Assembly (NCBI GenBank): GCA_947462105.1
Contig: CANHNJ010000005.1
Location: 51,377 to 115,376 of the forward strand
DNA length: 64,000 nucleotides
From: Alphaproteobacteria bacterium
GTDB taxonomy: Bacteria > Pseudomonadota > Alphaproteobacteria > Micropepsales > Micropepsaceae
Direction of reading: 5' to 3'
A model generated the notes under the pieces. The model saw only the letters and a list, made by a program, of their open reading frames with translations, was not told where the DNA came from and made no database searches. Shown one piece after another: positions 1 through 7,271 of this stretch. Each line of letters opens with the position of its first letter. Position 1 is the first letter of the stretch. The position numbers and the translations under genes are program-made.

Positions 1-29
1 TCGGAACGGAACGGGGAGAACGGCTCATG

Positions 30-236
30 TTAGATCCCTCCGCCGTAAGGCATCCAGCGCTTCACGCGCCGGGTTTCCGACACGGACAGGGCGTCCATGC
101 CGCGCAGGTCGCGGGTGCGCGCCGGCGAATTGTTGATGAGGCGATGGCGCTTGCCCACCTGGTGGGTCTTGATCTTGCCATTGGCCGTGATCTTGAAGCG
201 CTTTTTAGCGCCCGACTTGGTCTTCATCTTGGACAT
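30..236 (-). CDS. rpmI: 50S ribosomal protein L35
   Basis: This 68-residue, strongly basic protein is ribosomal protein L35, a late-assembling component of the large ribosomal subunit. The N-terminal block MKTKSGAKKRFKITANGKIK and the following KRHRLINNSPARTRDLRG are the family hallmarks, and the length is normal. A GGAAAAG ribosome-binding site lies just upstream of the ATG. The usual partner rplT would lie downstream, beyond the left window edge. The usual upstream partner infC is not adjacent, since a VanZ-like gene on the other strand comes next, so rpmI probably has its own promoter in the 237-527 gap. Confidence 0.97.
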   Translation of the reverse strand: MSKMKTKSGAKKRFKITANGKIKTHQVGKRHRLINNSPARTRDLRGMDALSVSETRRVKRWMPYGGGI

Positions 237-417
237 TTTGCTTTTCCTTTGAGAGCCTTACGGCTCGGGTCGCATTGAGGGTCGCCACGGCATGTCCAGC
301 CGGGCGGCCCGAAAGAGCGCGCGTTTAAAAGGAAAATGGGTCGAAAAGCAACCCGCCGCGCATGTCTTTTGGCCTGCGCGCCGTGGGCCCACCAGTGGCA
401 TGGGATCTGTCAGTTTC

Positions 418-445
418 CATATAACACATTGATTAATATTGATAA
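418..445 (-). promoter_or_regulatory. Possible promoter for rpmI in the 237-527 intergenic gap
   Basis: The 237-527 gap holds no gene. Its AT-rich core (about 415-450) reads on the minus strand as TTATCA (440-445), a 16-base spacer and TATATG (418-423), a fair sigma-70 match that would give a leader of about 175 bases before rpmI. A short hairpin GAGCC-TTAC-GGCTC lies at 252-265. This is a visual match only. Confidence 0.35.
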
Positions 446-527
446 TTAAGTGAACCGGCCCCTCAGGGGCATATACTTTCCTGACACCGCTTTGACTTTG
501 GCCTGCCGTTCCCGGAAAGGACGCGGC

Positions 528-926
528 ATGTCCGATCATGAAAAATGGGCGGCGCGCTGGCGCGCCCGCATCAAGCAGGCGGCCTGGTGGTTTTTCTGGC
601 CCGCCGTCGCCGTGATCGTATGGGGCGAACTCAAGCCCAATCCCGGCGAAGAAGTCATCATCTGGGACAAGGCGCTGCACTTCACCGCCTATTTCGGTCT
701 TGCCTGGCTGGCGACCCTGGCCTGGGGTCGGCGCATCGCGCCCTGGTTGATCCTGGCCGTGGTTCTGGCGCTGGGCGGCATGCTGGAAATTCTGCAGGGC
801 CTGACCGGCCGCGATGGTGAATGGGCCGACATGCTCGCCAACACGCTGGGCGGCCTGGCCGGCATGGGGCTGGCGTTGCTGATGCTCTACGTCGCCAGGG
901 TTGTTGACGCGCGGCGGGGCGACTAA
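528..926 (+). CDS. VanZ-like family small integral membrane protein
   Basis: The 132-residue protein has about four hydrophobic segments and the VanZ-family core: a [15 protein letters not shown] segment followed by a [27 protein letters not shown] block containing the conserved acidic and E-x-x-Q residues. Family members are inner-membrane proteins of unclear function; VanZ itself contributes to teicoplanin resistance, but chromosomal homologues like this one need not. I chose the ATG at 528 over the upstream in-frame ATG at 450 because a GGAAAGG ribosome-binding site precedes it and the extra residues do not resemble the family. mscL follows after 31 bases. Confidence 0.8.
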   Translation: MSDHEKWAARWRARIKQAAWWFFWPAVAVIVWGELKPNPGEEVIIWDKALHFTAYFGLAWLATLAWGRRIAPWLILAVVLALGGMLEILQGLTGRDGEWADMLANTLGGLAGMGLALLMLYVARVVDARRGD

Positions 927-957
927 CCTTTCCGGCGATATTGCAGGGACTTTGAAC

Positions 958-1367
958 ATGTTCGAGGAATTCAAGAAATTCGCGATGCGCGGCAACGTCA
1001 TCGACCTGGCGGTCGGTGTCGTCATCGGCGCAGCCTTTTCCGGCATCGTCACCTCGCTGGTGGCCGACGTCATCATGACCCGATCGGCTTTGCCATGGGC
1101 GGCATCGACTTCTCCAACTTCTTCCTGGTGCTGAAGGGCGGCGAATATCCCACCCTGGCCGCCGCCAAGGCTGCCGGTGCGGTGACGATCAATTACGGCG
1201 TCTTCCTCAACACCATGATCAACTTTCTGGTGGTGGCGGCCGCCCTGTTCATGCTGATCCGCGTCATCAACAAGCTGCAGGCGCCGCCGCCCGATGCGTC
1301 CGCCCCGGCGGTGACGCCGGAAGATGTGCTGCTGCTGCGCGAGATCCGCGACAGCCTGAAGAAGTGA
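958..1367 (+). pseudogene. mscL: Large-conductance mechanosensitive channel MscL, split by a one-base frameshift
   Basis: MscL is the homopentameric channel that releases solutes on hypo-osmotic shock. The first part, starting [20 protein letters not shown], encodes the N-terminal amphipathic helix and TM1. The second part (from 1095) encodes [10 protein letters not shown], the periplasmic loop, TM2 and the C-terminal helical bundle. The two parts are in different frames. At 1078-1081 the sequence reads accc where one more C would give [11 protein letters not shown], exactly the family sequence after TM1. All other family features are intact, so this is either a very recent mutation or a sequencing error in a C run. 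The upstream part alone would stop at 1134 without TM2. It is followed by, and overlaps by four bases, the next gene. Confidence 0.88.
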
Positions 1368-1912
1368 AGCAAAGCGCTTTCATCCTTGTCCTGCTGCTGG
1401 CCGCCTTTCCGGCGCATGCGCAATCGGCAGACAGGGATGCGGGGGCCGCTGCGGCCAGTTTCGCCACCACGACACTGGCGCTGCCGCGCACGGGCGGCAT
1501 TCCGGCACCCGCAGCGCGGGCGCGGCTGCAGCCGCTACTCAGCGCCCGCCTGAACGCCCTGATCACACAGGCCGCCGGGGCCGAGGCCCGCTTCCGCACC
1601 GCCAACAAGTTCGCACCGCCACTGCTGGAAGGCGACCTGTTCTCCTCCCTGTTCGAAGGGCCGACCAGCTTCCGGCCGGGCGCTTGCACCGGCACGGCAG
1701 TGGCGCAGCGTTGCCGCATGCAGTTCAGCCGCCCGCCTGCCGCCAATGCGCGCGGCCCGGCCCGCCCGGCAGAGTGGGGCGACGACCTGCTGCTGGTGAA
1801 CGAAGCCGGTAGCTGGAAGGTGGACGATGTCGATTATCGCGGTGGCTTTGCCTTCGGGAACACCGGCCTGCTCAGCCAGACCCTGGCCATGGTGATCCGG
1901 GCGGCGTCTTAG
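1364..1912 (+). CDS. Predicted secreted protein, possibly DUF3828-like
   Basis: The 182-residue product begins with a clear signal peptide (MKQSAFILVLLLAAFPAHAQ, cleavage after AHAQ), so it should be periplasmic. The mature part has a helical region (RARLQPLLSARLNALITQ), an acidic-hydrophobic stretch (LLEGDLFSSLFEGPTSF), two cysteines about ten residues apart and a C-terminal WKVDDVDYRGG block. The latter resembles the closing strand of DUF3828/NTF2-like proteins, but the match is weak and no catalytic residues can be named. The GTG start overlaps the mscL stop as GTGA, suggesting translational coupling, and mscL function would not be needed for its expression. Confidence 0.6.
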   Translation: MKQSAFILVLLLAAFPAHAQSADRDAGAAAASFATTTLALPRTGGIPAPAARARLQPLLSARLNALITQAAGAEARFRTANKFAPPLLEGDLFSSLFEGPTSFRPGACTGTAVAQRCRMQFSRPPAANARGPARPAEWGDDLLLVNEAGSWKVDDVDYRGGFAFGNTGLLSQTLAMVIRAAS

Positions 1913-1914
1913 TG

Positions 1915-2020
1915 CCCCCTCCGGCCTTCGCAACTTTGCCGTGGTGTTCGGCTAGCGCCTGCGCCCACGGCGTTGCTACGGCCACCTCCCCCTCCGATTG
2001 CTTCGCAATGAGGGGGAGGA
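1915..2020. repeat. Intergenic palindromic repeat, family 1 (full copy)
   Basis: The sequence between the secreted-protein gene and msrB consists of CCCCCTCCGGCCTTCGC, an inverted pair (gccgtgg / ccacggc), GCTACGGCCACCTCCCCC and a hairpin closing with GGGGGAGG. The same layout recurs at 34808-34882 and in diverged form at 44879-44970, with half copies at 12539-12575 and near 45012-45065. It contains no ORF and looks like a non-autonomous palindromic element. Confidence 0.7.
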
Positions 2021-2065
2021 AAGTGCTGCGCTGATACCTATATTGTGGGCTGGAGGAACCTATTC

Positions 2066-2437
2066 ATGACGGAACGCACCCTGACCCCGGAACAGCACCG
2101 CGTCCTGCGCGAGCATGGCACCGAGCGCCCCGGTTCCAGCCCGCTCAACCACGAAAAGCGTCCAGGCGAGTTCGAATGTGCCGGTTGCGGCGCGCAGCTT
2201 TTCGAAGCGTCCGCCAAGTTCGAAAGCGGCACCGGCTGGCCCAGCTTCAGCGCGGCGCTGCCGGGCGCGGTGGCAACTACCACCGACACCACGCACGGCA
2301 TGACGCGCACGGAATTCCACTGCGCCCGCTGTGGCGGGCATCTGGGGCACGTCTTTCCCGACGGCCCCGCCCCCACGGGGCTGCGCTACTGCACGAATGG
2401 TTGCGCTTTGGACTTTAAGCCCGAAGACAAAGTCTAA
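2066..2437 (+). CDS. msrB: Peptide-methionine (R)-S-oxide reductase
   Basis: MsrB reduces the R epimer of methionine sulfoxide in damaged proteins, using thioredoxin as reductant. The 123-residue protein carries the family motifs in order: two CxxC zinc pairs (CAGCG and CARCG), the substrate motif SGTGWPSF, GHLGHVFPDGP, and the catalytic cysteine in RYCTNGCALDF near the C-terminus. The ATG at 2066 is preceded by GGAGG at good spacing and is preferred to the upstream GTG at 2045. It appears monocistronic, ending at a strong bidirectional terminator. Confidence 0.96.
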   Translation: MTERTLTPEQHRVLREHGTERPGSSPLNHEKRPGEFECAGCGAQLFEASAKFESGTGWPSFSAALPGAVATTTDTTHGMTRTEFHCARCGGHLGHVFPDGPAPTGLRYCTNGCALDFKPEDKV

Positions 2438-2469
2438 AAGCGGGCAACCACTCGATTATTTGGCTGAAG

Positions 2470-2512
2470 CATGAAAAAGCCCGCCGCGCAGGACGCGGCG
2501 GGCTTTTTCATG
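2470..2512. terminator. Bidirectional intrinsic terminator between msrB and the H1-like gene
   Basis: A perfect 19-bp inverted repeat (catgaaaaagcccgccgcg, loop cagga, then its complement) has an A run on the left and a T run on the right. It can therefore terminate both the rightward msrB transcript and the leftward transcript of the lysine-rich gene. Confidence 0.9.
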
Positions 2513-2527
2513 TGCGGCACGAATGCC

Positions 2528-2758
2528 CTACGGCAGGACGGCTGGGATCGCCGGGTCGACCACGGGCATGGCGGTTACGGTCTTCTTCTTCGCCTTTTTC
2601 TTGGCGGGCTTCTTCTTGGGGGCCGGCTTCTTCTTGGCCGGCGCCTTCTTCTTCGCCGCCTTCTTGGCGGGCTTAGCCTTCTTTGCGGCCTTCTTCACGC
2701 CGCCCTTCTTGGCCTTGGTTGCCTTCTTGGACTTCTTCACTTTCTTCTTCGCTGCCAT
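2528..2758 (-). CDS. Lysine/alanine/proline-rich histone H1-like protein
   Basis: The 76-residue product is almost entirely K, A and P for its first 60 residues, with repeats of the form KKAPAKKKPAPKKKPAKKK, then a short non-basic tail TVTAMPVVDPAIPAVLP. It has no hydrophobic core and should be disordered. Composition resembles the C-terminal tail of histone H1 and bacterial H1-like proteins, which bind DNA or RNA non-specifically, so a nucleoid role is plausible but inferred. The coding strand uses AAG almost exclusively for lysine, which looks selected rather than random. It is monocistronic between a strong terminator and the decayed antiporter gene, 156 bases from the latter. Confidence 0.7.
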   Translation of the reverse strand: MAAKKKVKKSKKATKAKKGGVKKAAKKAKPAKKAAKKKAPAKKKPAPKKKPAKKKAKKKTVTAMPVVDPAIPAVLP

Positions 2759-2914
2759 GATGTCCCCTCTGGGTTTGCGGCACGATGCCGTGAATGCAAA
2801 AAAACCCTACGCGTGTTTTTGCAGCTTCGCCACGTCCACTGGATGAATCGGACACGTTTTTTTGACAGCGGCCCCGCGATGGCGGCGGCAACGATCCGGG
2901 CCTTCGCGGCGCAG

Positions 2915-3796
2915 CTATATCAACCGCCCCGCGCCGCTTTCCGCAGAGTGCCGGATGCGGGAATCTTCCAGGTCCAGCTCGCGCTCGATGCGGCGGCGGG
3001 CATCGTCGCCGATCTCGCCGCGCCGGTAGATCTCGGCGATGCTGGCGCGCTCGGCCTCGACGAACTGCAACTGCAGCGCGGCTGAGGCACCGATGACCTC
3101 GCCATGACCCAGGTCCTGGCAGGCGGCGACGAAATAGGCCCGCCGGTCGCCATGCCGGCGCTTGAGCGCGGCCAGCGTATCGGGCGATGAAACCCCGCCT
3201 TCCAGCGCGTCCAGCCGCGCCAGCGCGGTGTCAATGCTCGACAGCCGCGCCGAGATTTCGCGTTTCTTGGCGCGGTCGGCTTCTTCCTGGCCTGCCCCCT
3301 CGATATCCAGCGCCCGGATCACCCAGGGCAGGGTCATACCCTGGCCCACCAGCGTCGCCAGGATCACCGCGAAGGTGGCCAGCAGCAGCAGGCCGCGTTC
3401 GGGGAAGGGCTCGGCCCCGGCCATCAGCGGAATGGACAGCGCCGCCGCCAGCGAGACCACGCCGCGTATGCCGGTGAAGGCAACGACGAAGATATAGCGC
3501 CAGTTGGGCACCGGATCGGTGCGGCGGATCGATGGGACCAGGCGCGCGCCATAGGTGGCGGCATAGACCCAGATGAAGCGCACCAGGATGATCGCGGCCA
3601 CGACGGCGGCGGCGGCGAAGGCCACGGTCAGCCACTGGCCCATCTCCAGCGTCTCGGCCACGACGCGGGCCTGCAGGCCGGTGAGCAGGAAGATCACGCC
3701 CTCAATCAGATAAGTGACGAGGTCCCAGACAAAAAAGCCCTGCAGGCGGGTCGCGGACAAGCTGGGCGCGCAGGCGCCGGTGCAGCAGCAGGCGGC
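2915..3796 (-). pseudogene. Remnant of a CPA1-type Na+/H+ antiporter (C-terminal part only)
   Basis: The intact frame from 3760 encodes the C-terminal transmembrane segments of an NhaP/CPA1 antiporter, including RLQGFFVWDLVTYLIEGVIF, the ion-pathway arginine motif FTGIRGVVSLAAALSIPL, and a long cytosolic helical tail. Full-length relatives have roughly twice as many transmembrane helices, and the N-terminal half including the ion-binding ND/DD helix is missing. Just upstream, another frame reads LLLHRRLRAQL, which joins the main frame if one extra base near 3759-3760 is removed. Beyond about 3796 homology stops and in-frame stops appear. The gene thus carries both a frameshift and a 5' truncation and should be non-functional as a transporter. 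Confidence 0.82.
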
Positions 3797-3819
3797 GCGG
3801 TATTAACGGGGGCCCTTAG

Positions 3820-4167
3820 ATGTCACCTTGGCAGCTGGAAAATCTCAAGGGGGCCATCGCGCTTGCTGATGGCGTGATCAAGTCTTTGATCCTCGTCAAC
3901 GGTGCGGCGGCGGTTGGCCTTCTCACCTTCATGGGCAACACTCACGTCATATCGAGCGGGTTGCGCGCTGCGATGGGGATGTTTGCATGGGGAGTCTTCG
4001 CGGCAATTTTATGCGCGATTTTCGCATACTTGGCTCAGCGTACGGTCGCTATTGGAAGCGGCGCTAAGATTGAGATGGCTTTGAAAATCCCTGGGTTCTT
4101 GAGCGCAATTATTAGCGCTGCGCTGTTTGGATATGGAATTCATACTGCCGGTGTCGCGCTGGGGTGA
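3820..4167 (+). CDS. Small membrane protein of unknown function, compositionally foreign
   Basis: The 115-residue product has three or four hydrophobic segments (SLILVNGAAAVGLLTF, AMGMFAWGVFAAILCAIFAY and IPGFLSAIISAALFGYGI) and an amphipathic N-terminus MSPWQLENLKGAIALADGVI. I recognise no family. Codon use is visibly AT-richer than the neighbours (for example att, tta and gct codons). It lies exactly between the breakpoint of the truncated antiporter and tRNA-Arg. That position suggests it arrived with an integrating element that later decayed. Small phage or integrative-element membrane proteins have this general look, but this is inference. Confidence 0.6.
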   Translation: MSPWQLENLKGAIALADGVIKSLILVNGAAAVGLLTFMGNTHVISSGLRAAMGMFAWGVFAAILCAIFAYLAQRTVAIGSGAKIEMALKIPGFLSAIISAALFGYGIHTAGVALG

Positions 4168-4271
4168 ATTTTGTGCCGCCGCGTGGCGGCGGCCTGGCGC
4201 CCACTCAGGTCGCTGCGCGACCTTCGGTGGCGCTCCGTTTTTCTAGTCTCGCTATGCTCGCCAAGAAAAAC

Positions 4272-4348
4272 TGGCGCACCCGATAGGATTCGAACCTATG
4301 ACCTTCGCCTTCGGAGGGCGACACTCTATCCAGCTGAGCTACGGGTGC
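4272..4348 (-). tRNA. tRNA-Arg (anticodon CCG)
   Basis: The minus strand folds as a complete cloverleaf: acceptor GCACCCG/CGGGTGC, D arm TAGCTCAGCTGGATAGAG, anticodon stem TCGCC/GGCGA with loop CTCCGAA (anticodon CCG), and T arm ATAGG-TTCGAAT-CCTAT. The discriminator is G and the CCA end is encoded at 4272-4274. The stretch 4168-4271 on its 3' side has no gene; it contains the hairpin gccgcc-gcgt-ggcggc and the inverted pair aggtcg-ctg-cgcgacct. Confidence 0.97.
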
Positions 4349-4404
4349 GGACTTTGACTTTGGCCGCGCTCCGGCAGGCTATAAAGCAAAAGGGCCGTGG
4401 GATG

Positions 4405-4992
4405 CTACCCTGCCGCCGCGATCAGGGCCTCGATCACGGATTTGGCCGCGCCTTCGGGGGTCACCGGGGTCCGGGTCAGGGCGGTGCTGGCCGGATCGGG
4501 GAATTCCGCCGGGCCGCCCAGCCCCACCACCGCCAGCCGGTCTGCTTTCCGGAAATCCTCGGTCACGATCGCCGCCAGCATCTTCGCCGCCCAGGCCGGG
4601 TTGGCGCGGGCCGGATCGTTGAAGGCGAAGACGGCCGGTTCGGCACCATGCACCAGCACCAGCCGCAGCCCTTCGGGCAGCCGCGCCGGAACCTTGTCCG
4701 CCAGCATCGCCATCAGGATGGCCGCGCCGGGCACGCCGTGCGCCACCACCAGCACGCCCGCACCGGCCAGGCGCGGGCCGAAGGCGGCGGCATCGATGAA
4801 GAGCGGCAGGCCGTCCGGCCCCTTGGCGGGATGCACCCGGCTGACGACATCGGCGCCGGATTTCTCGCACAGCGCGATGAAGGCCTTGCGCGACTGGCGA
4901 TAGGCAAAGGACTTGTCCTGCGGCCCGCCGGGGGTGGGGCCGCCATCGGTCCACTTGGTTTCGTTTTTGGGTTTATCGGGCGGCTGGGACAT
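4405..4992 (-). CDS. Shortened DUF2817/M14-like protein lacking its zinc-site glutamate
   Basis: The 195-residue protein aligns by eye with both ends of DUF2817 (M14-like) proteins. At the N-terminus there is FAYRQSRKAFIALCEKSGAD, then VHPAKGPDGLPLFIDAAAFG, then LVVAHGVPG followed by LPEGLRLVLVHG. Family members normally run to around 350 residues and carry a THGVEG-type zinc motif. Here the corresponding motif is AHGVPG, with the metal-binding Glu replaced by Pro, and the middle of the domain with the other zinc ligands is missing. It is probably an internally deleted, catalytically dead derivative, although the frame is open. It starts 17 bases from the divergent dipeptidase gene. Family placement is from memory of motifs and is moderately sure. 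Confidence 0.55.
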   Translation of the reverse strand: MSQPPDKPKNETKWTDGGPTPGGPQDKSFAYRQSRKAFIALCEKSGADVVSRVHPAKGPDGLPLFIDAAAFGPRLAGAGVLVVAHGVPGAAILMAMLADKVPARLPEGLRLVLVHGAEPAVFAFNDPARANPAWAAKMLAAIVTEDFRKADRLAVVGLGGPAEFPDPASTALTRTPVTPEGAAKSVIEALIAAAG

Positions 4993-5009
4993 GGTCTTAG
5001 TCTAGCAAC

Positions 5010-5792
5010 ATGACCCTGTTCGGCGCATTGGAAGAATTGCGACACCGCCCCGTCGGCGACCAGGCCCCGGCGCGGGCGGCCCGCATCGGCTGCCGCCAGC
5101 GCGTCGCCATCCGCCGCGACAACGCCCTGTTCGCCGAGCCGATGATGGAGGCGCAAGCCTTCGGCCTGCGCGGCGAAAATTTCTATGCCTCGGCGCACAA
5201 TCCGCCCTATTGGCTGGCGGTGGACGGCGCGACCGACAAGCTGCTGCTGCGCCAGTCGGTGGGCGAAAAGCTGGCGCGGGTGAATGCGCGCGCTGGTGCA
5301 GCGGGGCTGGAGCTGTTTCTGTTCGACGCTTGGCGGCCGCGCGCAGTGCAGGCCTATTTCCATGACATCTGGATGCCCAGAGAATTGCAGCGCCGCCACC
5401 CGGACTTGTCGGGAGAGGCGCTGACCGCCGAAGTCGAACGCTATTGGGCGGCGCCAAGCACGGACGAGAATGCGCCCGCGCCGCATGCCACCGGCGGCGC
5501 GGTCGATCTCACGCTAAGGCGCAAGGGTGGCGACCCGCTCTGGATGGGCTCGCTGTTCGACGATGTCACGGCGCTGGCCAACCGCGACCGCTTTGAGAAT
5601 CTCAGCGCGGAGAATTTTTCTTTCTCCGATCAGGAAGCGCAGGCCAATCGCCGCCTGCTGCACTGGCTGATGGTGGAAGAAGGTTTTGCCGGGCATCCCG
5701 ACGAATGGTGGCACTTCAGCTGGGGCGACCAGATGTGGGCGGCCCTGACCGGTGCCAGCCATGCGCATTATGGTTTGGCCGCAATTCCCTGA
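5010..5792 (+). CDS. D-alanyl-D-alanine dipeptidase (VanX/DdpX type, M15D)
   Basis: This zinc enzyme family hydrolyses D-Ala-D-Ala for peptidoglycan turnover or nutrition. The 260-residue protein has the full active-site set: Arg109 in DAWRP, the SxHxxGxAxD-type motif PHATGGAVD (His159, Asp166) and EWWHF with Glu232 and His235. No signal peptide is visible, so it is probably cytoplasmic like VanX. No vanH or vanA homologue is nearby, so a resistance role is not suggested; turnover of cell-wall dipeptide is more likely. It diverges from the DUF2817-like gene and converges with the cyclase-like gene, 8 bases away. Confidence 0.9.
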   Translation: MTLFGALEELRHRPVGDQAPARAARIGCRQRVAIRRDNALFAEPMMEAQAFGLRGENFYASAHNPPYWLAVDGATDKLLLRQSVGEKLARVNARAGAAGLELFLFDAWRPRAVQAYFHDIWMPRELQRRHPDLSGEALTAEVERYWAAPSTDENAPAPHATGGAVDLTLRRKGGDPLWMGSLFDDVTALANRDRFENLSAENFSFSDQEAQANRRLLHWLMVEEGFAGHPDEWWHFSWGDQMWAALTGASHAHYGLAAIP

Positions 5793-5799
5793 CGCGCAG

Positions 5800-7125
5800 C
5801 TAACCGGCTGTCGGACGAAAAGCGCCGTCCCAATTCTCTCCCGGCGGATGGGCTTCGAAATCGCCGATGCGCGACAGGTGCAGTTCGTACAGCTTGGGGC
5901 TGGCGCCCGACAGGTTGCGGCATTGTTCGATCAGGAGCCGCGCCTGCCCCCATTGCTGCTTGCGCAGCGCCTGAAAGATGTGGTCGTGGAACGTGGTGAG
6001 GGCGCGGAACTTGGGCGATGCCTTCAGCACCGGCGTGCCGAGGATGGCGTACAGCGTCACCGGCGGCGTGGCGGCTGCCACCGCCACCGTGTCCACTTCC
6101 AGGAAGGCGAAGCCGCGCTCGGCGGCCCCTTGCGTGGAAGCCGCCACGATCACCGACGGACCATAGTGTTGCGACAGCACCTGGATGCGCTGGGCCAGCG
6201 TCACCGCCTCGCCCTGCACGCTGTAGCCCATGCGGTTATGGCCACCAAAGGCGCCCGCGATGACGCTGCCGCTGGCGACGCCGACACTAATCTCCAGCGC
6301 CGGAAAGGCTTCGCCATTGGTGCGGCGCTGCTGCGCCAGCGCGTCATTCACCCGCGCCGACATGACCGACATGCCGTTCGCCGCTTCGCAGGCATGGAGG
6401 GCATGGGCCGCATCATCCAGCGGCGCGTTCCAGAACGCGGCGAAACCATCGGCGGTGAGGCGGTCGATGGTGCCGCCATGCACCAGCACCTGGTCCATCA
6501 TCGGCGACAGCATTTGGCCCAGTATGCGGGTGAAGGCGGCGGGTTCGTCCCGGAACTGGGCCTGCAGTCCCGCCAGTCCGCGCACGCCGCAAACCAGATA
6601 GGTGCAGTCGCGCAGTTCGCCATCGGTCTTCAGCAGAGACGGATCGCGGGCGATCTTCTCGATGCTGGCGCGGGGCAGGGAATCGGCAAAGGCCAGGGTC
6701 AGGCGTGCCCGCGTCAGGTGCAGCGCCAGCGCCCAGGATGCGGCGCATCCCGCCAGCAGCAACAGCAGGCCCGCACTGGTGGCGGCGGCATTGAAGCCGA
6801 TCCCGGCGTTTGTATAGAGCAGCCAGCCGCCCCACGCCGCCCCGGCGATGCCCGCCGTGGCGACAAGGGCAGACCAGGCCAGGCCCCGCTGCAGCAGCGC
6901 CACTGCAACCCCGCCGAACAGCAGCAGCCAGCCGGTTTCCGCCAGCCGCCCGGGCAGCAGGGGTGGATGCGGCCCCGCCGGCGCGCCGGCATGGCGATAG
7001 GCCGCGAATAATCGCTCGGCCAGCGCCGCCTCAAGGCTCAAGGGGTTGAAAAGCAACAGGTAAATGCCGCAGCCAAGGATCAGCAGCGGCACGGCGTAAA
7101 TCCCTGTCGATCTGGCCCAGAGCAT
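5800..7125 (-). CDS. Membrane-bound class III adenylate cyclase homologue, catalytically degenerate
   Basis: The 441-residue protein has an N-terminal membrane region (one helix, a short extracytoplasmic loop, then about three helices). This resembles the last part of CHASE2-type sensors. A class III cyclase domain follows at about 175-375 and a short helical tail after that. Key cyclase residues are altered. The first metal Asp (FxDIxGF) is Gly in LVCGVRGL, the adenine-contacting Lys position is Gln in RIQVLSQHYG, and the transition-state Asn is Thr in GEAVTLAQRIQ. The second metal Asp (TADGFAAF) and the Arg are kept. It is probably a pseudo-cyclase or regulatory partner. The next gene on the same strand ends 147 bases upstream. 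Confidence 0.8.
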   Translation of the reverse strand: MLWARSTGIYAVPLLILGCGIYLLLFNPLSLEAALAERLFAAYRHAGAPAGPHPPLLPGRLAETGWLLLFGGVAVALLQRGLAWSALVATAGIAGAAWGGWLLYTNAGIGFNAAATSAGLLLLLAGCAASWALALHLTRARLTLAFADSLPRASIEKIARDPSLLKTDGELRDCTYLVCGVRGLAGLQAQFRDEPAAFTRILGQMLSPMMDQVLVHGGTIDRLTADGFAAFWNAPLDDAAHALHACEAANGMSVMSARVNDALAQQRRTNGEAFPALEISVGVASGSVIAGAFGGHNRMGYSVQGEAVTLAQRIQVLSQHYGPSVIVAASTQGAAERGFAFLEVDTVAVAAATPPVTLYAILGTPVLKASPKFRALTTFHDHIFQALRKQQWGQARLLIEQCRNLSGASPKLYELHLSRIGDFEAHPPGENWDGAFRPTAG

Positions 7126-7271
7126 GAGGACGCCGCCTTCGATCCGGCGTTAACCATAAAGCGGTTCCCGGCAAAGTGTGCAGCCGTTTTAAGTCCGGAA
7201 CCGCGACAAAAATTTTGGCGCAGGGCACGTGCCCCGCCAATGGCACTTTGGTGTGGCTGGAAGAGGCGGGC

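Noticed and set aside
415..450. AT-rich tract as a replication origin or attachment site
   Set aside because: It is only about 35 bases, has no DnaA boxes or direct repeats, and is fully explained as a promoter region.
2560..2758. Tandem nucleotide repeat of cttcttcttggcgg units
   Set aside because: The periodicity is explained by AAG and GCC codons of the K/A/P-rich protein on the minus strand, so it is not annotated as an independent repeat.
4171..5013. 280-codon plus-strand open frame across tRNA-Arg and the DUF2817-like gene
   Set aside because: It runs through a tRNA and antisense to a recognisable gene, and its translation has no family resemblance.
5010..5792. Vancomycin-resistance locus based on the VanX-like dipeptidase and VanZ-like gene
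   Set aside because: The two genes are 4 kb apart, no vanH, vanA, vanR or vanS homologue is present, and both families have widespread housekeeping members in Gram-negative bacteria.
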